DNA from: JALCOL01 sp022649665
GTDB taxonomy: Bacteria; Bacillota; Bacilli; Lactobacillales; Enterococcaceae
Reading direction: 5' to 3' (one strand)
Length of the DNA: 64,000 bases
NCBI GenBank assembly: GCA_030372335.1
Contig: JAUDCW010000012.1
The position numbers and the translations under genes were made by a program. The notes below the pieces were generated by a model. That model saw only the letters and a program-made list of their open reading frames with translations, made no database searches and had not been told where the DNA came from. Positions 56,791 through 64,000 of the stretch are shown here, in pieces. How positions within the stretch are numbered: position 1 is the stretch's first letter; the number at the start of each line of letters is the position of its first letter.

Positions 56791-59700
56791 ATTACTGCTG
56801 CTGGCAACTTGCGGCTTGCTGCTTTTGAGCACCTTCACGCCGCTTTGCACTTTCTATGCCGCAGAATTGCCAGAAGACCCGCAGATTTCCTTTGAAACAC
56901 CGGAAAAAACACTTTCCACGGACACCGAACAGCTCACGGTCGAACTGGTATACACACCGGATACACTGATGAGCGCTCAAAATGAAGATCGGTTGAAGAT
57001 CAGTTTGCCGCCGGGCCTTACTTATGAAGCAAGCCGCAATCCCGGTTTGGAAAAACTAGTAGCAGCTGCTGAAAATGAGCTTGTGATTTCGTTAGATGAA
57101 CTCACCCAGAAGACCCGGCTTCATTTTTCTGTCGAACATGACCGTTTGCCGAAAGAAGCAAAAATCACCGGCGAACATCAGCGAAATGGCCAAACGATCA
57201 GCCGCCTCAAAGAGCTCGTTTTCACGCAAGAGACTGCGGCAAGCACAAGTACAAGCGAAACGCCCAGCAGCGAAAGCACGACACCAAGTTCAGCCACAGA
57301 AAACGCCGCGACTACCAGCAGCACCGCAGAGGCAACAGTCCCCAGTGCAGAAACGCCGGAAACGCCGGCACCTGAAAGCGGACGAAGCAAAAGAAGTCTT
57401 GACGCCGCCCCGCCGACAGCAGAAGTCCGCTCTTGGTCAGCGCTGAAAAACGCTTTGCTTGCCCAGGAGCCCCACATCACTGTCGCGGCGGATCTGACTG
57501 CAAAGGAGCGGCTTCCAAAAATTTCCGCAAAAACAATGATCGATTTTGACGGACACGCACTGAACATCAAAGAAAAATCATTCGAAGTCGCTCCCAGCGG
57601 CGAATTGACCCTCGCGAACGTCGTACTGAGCGGCAGCAAAAATGCCTATTTGTTCAAAGGCCGCGGGAAAGCCCTTTTGACTGGTACGATCGGCGCTGCT
57701 GCAAATAATAAAACCGGGCTCGCCAACATGAAAGAAGGATCGCTTGCGATCGAGAACGCCGCCGTGACTTATGACCGCGGGAAAAGCGACGAGCCGGCGA
57801 TCATAGCGAAGAATTTGACGGTCACCCGCTCCGAAGTCTTATCCAATGCGGTCAAATTTTATTATACGCAAGAAAACAGCAGTACCGTTTTGATCAACGG
57901 CGCCTCAACCGTCGAAACCAACAGCAACCGCCATACCTTCAACGGCCAAGTTTGGCAGATCGAAGGGTCCTCTGCGATCACGATCACCGATCATTCCCGT
58001 TTGAGCATGAACGGCAATATCAAAAATGACGGCAATAACGGCGGATTGTTCGTGATCAATGCGCCCGGCTCCACCTTGAATGTTTTCAATCATTCTGTTT
58101 TGGAAAGTCATTCCAAACACACTTGTGCAGTGCTTTTGCAAAGTGCGGGCGGCGCATTCAATGTCGATGACGGTTCCCGGATCGATTTGATCTCGGACGG
58201 CGACTATAATTCGCTCACCGCGACACTGCGCTTCCGTTTCGCCGGCGACATGACTTTCAATATCACCCGCGCTTCAGAGATCAACGTATTAAAAACCGCT
58301 GGATATGCGCCTGCGATCCGGATGTACGGCGGCAATAACAAGATCAATGTATCCGGCGGCTCGAATTTTGTCGTACGCAACTACGGCGACGGCGTCATCC
58401 GCGACCCCGGCACGGATGGTGAGAATCAAGCGATCCAATACGCGGCCGGCAATGCGAATGAATTCAACGTGAAAGACGCGGACTCCTCCATCGACATCAC
58501 GGCAGACAATGGCGCTGCGATCGATGCAACGCATAACAGTCTCAAGATCCGCGCTGATGAAGGCACGTATTTCGTCGCCCGCGGAAAAACAGCCGCGCGT
58601 ACAAGCGGGATCTTTAATGCCGGGATGCTGGATTTCAAAATGACTGCTCCGAAATACTATGATTTCTGTAATTACAATTTTGGAAAAGTATTTGAAACAA
58701 ACAGCCCCGCTTCGACTTTTGTCAATCAAAGCTCCAGCTTGAATGTCTGGTACAAAGGCAGCGACGTCACCGGGGATCCGTCACACGTTTGGAATACACT
58801 GATGGACTTCACTTTAGCCGGTTATGATCTGAGTCATCTCTGGTCCACGAGCGATTGGCAGATGGCGCACGAATTCGGTCATATGACGAACTATTCGCGG
58901 ATGACTGCGAACAATATGACCGCGCTCATCGATGAGCTGCGGCCGCCGACAGATGCTGACAAATTCATCTATGCGCATGTCAGCATTCCCGAAGCGAAAA
59001 ACAAGCTGCGCGACGCGTATACTGATGAAGTCAAGCTCGAAGTCGGGCTTTTCGATGAAAACGATCAGCTGCTTGCGACGCTGGCAGGAACGACTTCCGG
59101 TGTGCCGGAGTCGATCTACGGCGAACCAGCCCGCGCCGGGATCGTCAAGATCGCAGCCCTGAACAATGAATTTCTAACAGCCGGCCACAAGGTCAAAGTA
59201 TTGAACGCGTGGCGCGGAGTCGACGGCAAACAGTGGCACTTGCCTACTCCAGGAGCCGACCTCGCAGAAGCATTGACGGTCGTCGATGTCACGCCGCCGC
59301 AAAACGGCCGCCTCAAAGACGACTTGACGGAAATCTCAGCTTCCGCGACGATGATCGAAGGTTTCGGCGAAGCCGGCAGCACAGTGCGGCTCGAGAAAAA
59401 TGGGCAAGCGACGGCAGTTGAAACAATTGTCTCTGCAGATGGCTGTTTCACGCTGGATTTGCCGCAAAGCCTCGCTTTGAAAAAGGACGACCATTTGCAA
59501 CTGCGCCTGCAAGATACAGCTGGGAACCTGCAGCCGACTGCGGATCTTCCGTATCACGATGCCGTTTTTCTCGCGGGAAAGACGCTCCTCGTCACGGAGG
59601 CATTGCCGGACCCGGGAACATTGCGTTTTGATGAAGTTCCCGCCAACTTTGAATTCGGGACCACGGCCCTTTCACCAAAAGCGCAAGTCGTCAGTGCCCG

Positions 59701-60076
59701 CGCAACCTCCCCTGCTGAAACGCAGCAGATCAAAGTGTATGATGACCGCCCCGGCGAAGCGGCTTGGACTGTCAAAGCCCGAATGACGGATTTTGTCAGC
59801 ACGAAAGATCCGCGAAAAGTCTTGAAAGACACCCAGCTCGTTCTGCCAAAAGGCGAGTTCGCCGATCCATTGGCCCTCAATGCCCCAGTCGAGATCCATT
59901 TATCAAAAGAAGATCAAACGATCTTCTCCGCGAAAGGCAAACAGGCCCAAAAGCAAACGAGCTATCACTGGAACAAAAACAAAGTCCAGCTGGAGGTGGC
60001 CGCCAACCAAGGGAAAGCCGGCGAAAGCTACCATTCTGAGATCATTTGGACGTTGGAATCCGGTGTAGTGAAATAA
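56780..60076 (+). CDS. Large adhesin-like protein with C-terminal WxL domain
   Basis: 1098 residues from the ATG at 56780 (AGGAGGAGG upstream; GTG at 56777 possible). Signal peptide, an N-terminal beta domain (about 30-145), a Ser/Thr/Pro-rich linker (about 155-205), a right-handed beta-helix-like adhesive region (about 215-640, with repeated short strands such as SLAIENAAVTYDRG and NKINVSGGSNFVVRNYG), two beta-sandwich segments, and a WxL domain from LRFDEVPANFEFG ending IIWTLESGVVK. Likely a surface adhesin displayed through WxL binding. It contains HEFGH near residue 697. Confidence 0.85.
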   Translation: MKNKLLLLATCGLLLLSTFTPLCTFYAAELPEDPQISFETPEKTLSTDTEQLTVELVYTPDTLMSAQNEDRLKISLPPGLTYEASRNPGLEKLVAAAENELVISLDELTQKTRLHFSVEHDRLPKEAKITGEHQRNGQTISRLKELVFTQETAASTSTSETPSSESTTPSSATENAATTSSTAEATVPSAETPETPAPESGRSKRSLDAAPPTAEVRSWSALKNALLAQEPHITVAADLTAKERLPKISAKTMIDFDGHALNIKEKSFEVAPSGELTLANVVLSGSKNAYLFKGRGKALLTGTIGAAANNKTGLANMKEGSLAIENAAVTYDRGKSDEPAIIAKNLTVTRSEVLSNAVKFYYTQENSSTVLINGASTVETNSNRHTFNGQVWQIEGSSAITITDHSRLSMNGNIKNDGNNGGLFVINAPGSTLNVFNHSVLESHSKHTCAVLLQSAGGAFNVDDGSRIDLISDGDYNSLTATLRFRFAGDMTFNITRASEINVLKTAGYAPAIRMYGGNNKINVSGGSNFVVRNYGDGVIRDPGTDGENQAIQYAAGNANEFNVKDADSSIDITADNGAAIDATHNSLKIRADEGTYFVARGKTAARTSGIFNAGMLDFKMTAPKYYDFCNYNFGKVFETNSPASTFVNQSSSLNVWYKGSDVTGDPSHVWNTLMDFTLAGYDLSHLWSTSDWQMAHEFGHMTNYSRMTANNMTALIDELRPPTDADKFIYAHVSIPEAKNKLRDAYTDEVKLEVGLFDENDQLLATLAGTTSGVPESIYGEPARAGIVKIAALNNEFLTAGHKVKVLNAWRGVDGKQWHLPTPGADLAEALTVVDVTPPQNGRLKDDLTEISASATMIEGFGEAGSTVRLEKNGQATAVETIVSADGCFTLDLPQSLALKKDDHLQLRLQDTAGNLQPTADLPYHDAVFLAGKTLLVTEALPDPGTLRFDEVPANFEFGTTALSPKAQVVSARATSPAETQQIKVYDDRPGEAAWTVKARMTDFVSTKDPRKVLKDTQLVLPKGEFADPLALNAPVEIHLSKEDQTIFSAKGKQAQKQTSYHWNKNKVQLEVAANQGKAGESYHSEIIWTLESGVVK

Positions 60077-60088
60077 GTTGTTCCAAGA

Positions 60089-60140
60089 GTGAGTACGTTT
60101 TTTGGTCAGCATTGCGCTGATCAAAACGTGCTCTTTTTTT
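60089..60140 (+). terminator. Terminator after the WxL operon
   Basis: GAGTACGTTTTTTGGTCAGC pairs with GCTGATCAAAACGTGCTC around a short loop, followed by seven T. Confidence 0.85.
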
Positions 60141-60235
60141 GTATTCATCCATCCCTGTCTCCTCTTCATAATAAAGCGAATCAGCCGCGATATGATATAA
60201 TGACCACAACTAGATTGAACAAAGGAGATAGGGTA

Positions 60236-62272
60236 ATGGAAGCAAATCCGCGGAAATTATTAGATGAATTTATTCCGGAAGCGCTGGGGAAACAATTTGT
60301 GATTCCCATCTATCAGCGCAAATATACTTGGACGATCCGCAAGCAGCTCATTCAGCTGATGAATGATCTCGTTTCGCTCATCAACGACAAAACCGCATCG
60401 AAACAGCATTTTTTGGGAACGATCGTCTATCTGGAAACGATCGTCGACTACAAAACCGAACGCTCGATCGTTGATGGTCAGCAGCGGCTGGTCACGATGT
60501 TTTTGATCGCCCACGCTATGAAATCGCTCGCCGGAAATGAATACCGCGCCCGCGAGATCGATGAAACCTATCTGCAAAATTATGCCGAACCGGCAGATTC
60601 GCGTTTTCGCCAGCGCCTCTACCCTTCCGTTGCCGATGGAAATGATTATGCGCTGATCACGGAAGGGCGCTATGATGAACTGAATACAGACAGTAAAAGC
60701 AATATCGTCAAAAACTTTCTGTATCTGCAGGAGCATTTGAAAACCTTGATCGAAACCTATTCTTTTGACCAAGTGCTCTATGCTCTCAAACGCTTTACGA
60801 TCGTTTACATCAAGCTTGACGAAAAGGACAACGCGCAGCAGATCTTTGAGAGCATCAACTCGACAGGGGAACGTTTGACCGCTTCGGACTTGATCCGCAA
60901 CTTCATCATGATGGATAAAACCAACGAAGAGCAGACAGCGCTGTATCAGAAATATTGGCGCCGCTTAGAAGACGTTTTCGACAACTCGAAAGGGATGGAA
61001 GACTTCTTCCGCTACTATCTCGCGGCGATCACTGGCGAATATTCTGCCAAACACGTAACTTATCAGGCGTTTAAAGATTATTATCACGAAGCGCGGAAGA
61101 CTGAAAGCGATGCGGCGCTCCTTGAAAAACTGGTCCGCTACTCTGACTATTTTGCCAAATTGTATTATAGCGAACCGGCTGGAAAATATGCGGAAGTCCT
61201 GGCTGATTTCCAAAGTTTTGAAAGCATGATGCCGGCGCCCTTTATGCTCGGGATCTCCGAGTGGTATTATCACGATCACGCGATCACCGAGGCACAGTTC
61301 TACGGTGTTTTGCGGATCGTCAATATTTATCAGATCCGGCGGTATTTTAACGGCAGCGACACCAGCAACGTTTCCAAAGCTTTTCCGACTTATTTGAAAA
61401 ATGTCAAAAAATATATCGATCAGAACAGTTATCAAAAAATCGAAGACATCGTCACCTACGTGCTCGCGACACGCAACCAGTCGAACAATATGGCACTGCC
61501 GATCGACCGCAGTCTGATCGCGAATATGTCGAACGCGAACGCCTACTCGATGCGCTTGACCCGCTGGCTGCTGGAAAAGATCGAAAATCATGAAAACAGC
61601 GCCAAACTCGACATGAGCAACCTTTCGATCGAACACATCATGCCGCAATCCAGTACTGCTTATTGGGAAAAGGCCTCGCGTTTGTCCGGTGAAGAGTATA
61701 CTGAACTCGTCAATACGATCGGCAACTTGACGCTGGTCACTAAACCCGACAACTCCGCTGCGGGCAATAAAGACTTCGCCGCGAAGAAGAAAATATTCGC
61801 CGATACGCTCCACATCCACATGAATAAAGAAATCTATGCGAAAAGCGAATGGACGAAGAAATCGATCGCCGCACGCAGCAAAAAGATCATCCGCGAACTG
61901 ATCGCGATGTATCCGTATATCCGCTCAAACGGCAACTATGATCACGAAGACCAGCGGAATATTTATCTCGAAGCTAAAGGCGTCCAAGCGGAAGGCTATT
62001 TGAATAAAAATAAAACCGTGACGATCTACGCCGGCTCTCAGCTCTATTCTAAAATCAAAGACATCGCTTCGGACTCTTTAAACGACGAACGTCAAGATCT
62101 GATCGAAAAAGGGATCATCGAAGACACGATCGGCGGCTTGGTTTTCGTCCAAGACTATACCGCTTCCTCTGTTTCCAAAGCAGCCGCCTTGCTCCTAGGC
62201 GGCAAGCGCAACGGCTGGGAATATTGGAAAAACGCAGACGGTGTGGCGATCGGCGAAGCGGTGAAAAGATAA
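60236..62272 (+). CDS. DUF262-DUF1524-DUF4357 protein (GmrSD-like restriction type)
   Basis: 678 residues. N-terminal DUF262 with IPIYQRKYTW (24-33), SIVDGQQRLVT (DGQQR at 80-84) and FESINSTGERLTASDLIRNF (204-223); DUF1524 HNH-like nuclease with LSIEHIMPQ (463-471) and NTIGNLTLVTKPDN; C-terminal DUF4357 (about 625-672, LVFVQDYTASSVSKAAALLLGGKRNGWEYWK). The first two domains correspond to GmrS and GmrD of type IV enzymes that cut modified DNA. ATG at 60236 with AAAGGAG. Single gene between terminators; no methylase nearby. Confidence 0.88.
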   Translation: MEANPRKLLDEFIPEALGKQFVIPIYQRKYTWTIRKQLIQLMNDLVSLINDKTASKQHFLGTIVYLETIVDYKTERSIVDGQQRLVTMFLIAHAMKSLAGNEYRAREIDETYLQNYAEPADSRFRQRLYPSVADGNDYALITEGRYDELNTDSKSNIVKNFLYLQEHLKTLIETYSFDQVLYALKRFTIVYIKLDEKDNAQQIFESINSTGERLTASDLIRNFIMMDKTNEEQTALYQKYWRRLEDVFDNSKGMEDFFRYYLAAITGEYSAKHVTYQAFKDYYHEARKTESDAALLEKLVRYSDYFAKLYYSEPAGKYAEVLADFQSFESMMPAPFMLGISEWYYHDHAITEAQFYGVLRIVNIYQIRRYFNGSDTSNVSKAFPTYLKNVKKYIDQNSYQKIEDIVTYVLATRNQSNNMALPIDRSLIANMSNANAYSMRLTRWLLEKIENHENSAKLDMSNLSIEHIMPQSSTAYWEKASRLSGEEYTELVNTIGNLTLVTKPDNSAAGNKDFAAKKKIFADTLHIHMNKEIYAKSEWTKKSIAARSKKIIRELIAMYPYIRSNGNYDHEDQRNIYLEAKGVQAEGYLNKNKTVTIYAGSQLYSKIKDIASDSLNDERQDLIEKGIIEDTIGGLVFVQDYTASSVSKAAALLLGGKRNGWEYWKNADGVAIGEAVKR

Positions 62273-62282
62273 AAAATCAGCA

Positions 62283-62336
62283 AAAAACCACCCTGAATGG
62301 CCGATAAAACTCTGGCATTCAGGGCGGTTTTTATTA
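62283..62336. terminator. Bidirectional terminator
   Basis: AAACCACCCTGAATG and CATTCAGGGCGGTTT with A and T flanks end the DUF262 gene and possibly the convergent lipoprotein gene. The rest of 62273-62599 is AT-rich with no feature seen. Confidence 0.8.
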
Positions 62337-62599
62337 TTTTATATTCCCAGTTTCAATCCGTGAAGTGTTTAACTCTATCGAAGTTTTAAAGTCAGCAAAA
62401 ATTTTTACACTGGTGTGCCACTTTATCAAAATTCATGGATAATCCGAAAAAAATGTTGATTGCCTCACACGATCTAGTCACAAAACATGAATATTTAGAT
62501 TTTCCGCTATTACAGAACTCTTTAATCTTCTTTATTGTAAAGATCAACTAAAAAAGTGCTTTCATCAAAAAATCTGACATATGAACTCTGTTTTGATTT

Positions 62600-63739
62600 T
62601 TATTTCGAATTATTTACCATATAGTAAACACATTTTTCCGGTACTGCAGTTGGACTATTTTGTGTTCCAACAGCCACGATCCTGTCCTCCCCATTGTTCC
62701 CTTCTTGAATATCCCCGCTTACTCCTTTCGGCAAAAAAGATATATAAATGGCTGCTCCTGGGAGCCCGCTTCTCAGTGAAAAGAAGCCTTCATATTCATG
62801 AGACACCAATTTTTGTTCATACGCTGCGACCAGATTACTGTCATCCATATAAGGAACTCTTTTCGGTGTTCCGTCCGGCTCAGTCCAATCGGGAATACTC
62901 AGATCCAACCCAGTTATTTTTCCTGCCTCTCCGAAATTAGTAATATCAGAAAAGCTCATTGAATTATTCTTGACAACAATTTCCTGCTCGAGCGCATTTT
63001 TCCAGGTCCCTCTGATGCTAGAATAATCCCCAGTTTTAATTTCACTTAGCTTCATAGCTGATCGATTTGACGTCTCGTCGCCAGAATCTTGCTTTTTCAG
63101 CGAAGTCGAACTATTTCTTTGAAAAACTTGAACATAGCTATTATTACTCGTACGTATCACGATTCGATCCTTGGTGTTATCGATCGAAGCTGGCAATTCT
63201 TCTCCCCAGCCGATCATTGCTGCAGCTTTCGGATAAAAGCAGATGTTCCAAAGGATCGAACCGGCAACGGTGTCAGCAGTCAAGGCATTATCTCTTTCAC
63301 TAAATGAAACAGTTTTACTTTCGCCGTCATTAATAGTCCCTCCTTGCAGTGTCATCGACTCATTAGAAATTTTATTTTGAGAAATTGAAATCGTTTCCCC
63401 TTTACTCGCTACCCAAATATTTCCATTTCCATCGTGCCGATTCAGCGATACTGCAATTTCTTCCCATTCTCCCAACAAACTTGAGTAGTTGCCCTGCTTA
63501 ATTTGGTCAAAATTCATCTCTTGCTTCATGTTAGATTGCTCTGTAACTTCTTTCTCTTCTGCAGATGAACTTGATCGCTTATCCGAACTTGTTCGGTTTT
63601 CGGCAGACTTCTCTATTGGAGCAGCTACCGGCTTCGCGGCAGATGATGAAGCGTTTGACTGCTTCTGGCTGCCACAGCCGCTCAATAAACATACTGCAAG
63701 CAGCACGCCCCAAAACAATGACCATTTTTTCTTTTCCAT
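62600..63739 (-). CDS. Lipoprotein with two DUF6287-like repeats
   Basis: 379 residues. Signal peptide with lipobox LLSGCGS, a Ser/Lys/Glu-rich linker (about 28-70), then two similar modules, MNFDQIKQGNYSSLLGEWEEIA and MKLSEIKTGDYSSIRGTWKNA, each followed by a beta-rich domain with a Gly/Ser strand pattern. The repeated opening is that of DUF6287 lipoproteins of streptococci and enterococci. Function unknown. ATG at 63739 with GGAGGT. Confidence 0.8.
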   Translation of the reverse strand: MEKKKWSLFWGVLLAVCLLSGCGSQKQSNASSSAAKPVAAPIEKSAENRTSSDKRSSSSAEEKEVTEQSNMKQEMNFDQIKQGNYSSLLGEWEEIAVSLNRHDGNGNIWVASKGETISISQNKISNESMTLQGGTINDGESKTVSFSERDNALTADTVAGSILWNICFYPKAAAMIGWGEELPASIDNTKDRIVIRTSNNSYVQVFQRNSSTSLKKQDSGDETSNRSAMKLSEIKTGDYSSIRGTWKNALEQEIVVKNNSMSFSDITNFGEAGKITGLDLSIPDWTEPDGTPKRVPYMDDSNLVAAYEQKLVSHEYEGFFSLRSGLPGAAIYISFLPKGVSGDIQEGNNGEDRIVAVGTQNSPTAVPEKCVYYMVNNSK

Positions 63740-63919
63740 AATCTACCTCCAACATATGTTTTTTAATCCATCAAATAGTTACATCTCTCTAATTTGGCAA
63801 TCTGCTAAACATTAGATTGTTTGCTGAGATATTTATCTTAATAGAAAGCGCATTCGAAGTCTATATAATCGTTATTAAAATACATTTAAAAAATATAATT
63901 TACGCATTTTCCTTGTAAA

Positions 63920-63956
63920 CAGCAAAAAGCACTCCTCAGATTCTGAGAAGTGCTTG
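63920..63956 (-). terminator. Terminator of a gene beyond the window end
   Basis: On the minus strand AAGCACTTCTCAG pairs with CTGAGGAGTGCTT, followed by TTTTTG, implying a minus-strand gene to the right of the window. Confidence 0.7.
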
Positions 63957-63978
63957 AATTTTGGTTCTATAATATTTG

Positions 63979-64000
63979 GGAGGTTGAGACAAAAGTGTCC
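63979..64000 (+). repeat. Dispersed intergenic repeat, start only
   Basis: GAGGTTGAGACAAAAGTGTCC matches the first bases of the full repeat at 20441; the rest is cut off by the window end. Confidence 0.6.

Noticed and set aside
60965..61819. 284-codon minus-strand open frame opposite the DUF262 gene
   Set aside because: The plus-strand protein has clear domain motifs; the antisense product matches no family pattern and has no ribosome binding site.
1..64000. tRNA, rRNA, CRISPR arrays, insertion sequences, prophage
   Set aside because: Looked for on both strands; no cloverleaf, regularly spaced repeats, transposase or integrase motifs were seen.

Overview
The window comes from a moderate-GC Gram-positive bacterium of the Lactobacillales, most likely Enterococcaceae. 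The case rests on a complete WxL surface-protein locus, a citrate fermentation cluster ordered like that of Enterococcus faecalis (oadHDB-citCDEFX-oadA opposite a CitMHS transporter and the GntR regulator citO), PTS-type sugar uptake with cre-like sites, an M-box riboswitch, a BirA-type operator and strong AGGAGG ribosome binding sites. The species cannot be named from the sequence alone. No rRNA, tRNA, CRISPR array, transposase or prophage module was seen.

Layout. 1-6.2 kb: end of an ABC exporter, a secreted DUF915 hydrolase, a small acidic protein, a DUF2975/YozG-type regulator pair and a GtrA-GT39-GT2 glycosylation trio. 6.2-10.2 kb: nanE with a glucose-family PTS (EIICB plus separate EIIA), divergent from an RpiR regulator. 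10.3-19 kb (mostly minus): M20 peptidase, FemAB/GNAT-like protein, GT4 glycosyltransferase, rarA, a two-gene ABC transporter, an alpha/beta hydrolase and an isochorismatase-like hydrolase. 19-30 kb: a MetE/YxjG-like protein, an Old Yellow Enzyme, a Crp/Fnr regulator divergent from a nucleobase permease / TauE / amidohydrolase operon, a CPA2 antiporter and two divergent aldo-keto reductases. 30-37 kb: a possible immunity-like protein, a ROK kinase, mgtA behind an M-box and a leader peptide, lacA-lacB, a 42-residue basic protein and bioY behind a BirA-type box.

37.5-49.4 kb is the citrate block. CitH imports citrate. Citrate lyase (CitDEF, matured by CitC, CitX and CitG) splits it to acetate and oxaloacetate. 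A membrane Na+-type oxaloacetate decarboxylase (OadA, OadB, biotin carrier OadD, OadH and a 40-residue OadG-like subunit absent from ordinary ORF lists) removes CO2. CitO probably activates both arms, with carbon catabolite control through a cre-like site. A two-component system with a Cache-like sensor lies directly after citG.

52-64 kb holds a Mga/PRD-type regulator, the WxL operon (two small WxL proteins, a DUF916/DUF3324 protein, a small LPxTG-like protein and a 1098-residue adhesin ending in a WxL domain), a single-gene DUF262-DUF1524-DUF4357 restriction-type protein and a DUF6287-like lipoprotein.

The most noteworthy items are the layered leader of mgtA (promoter, M-box, terminator, then a leader peptide whose stop codon lies in a hairpin next to the mgtA ribosome binding site), the uncharacterised permease/TauE/amidohydrolase operon, the dispersed intergenic repeats placed next to terminators, and the recurring GTGACA-core terminator stems.
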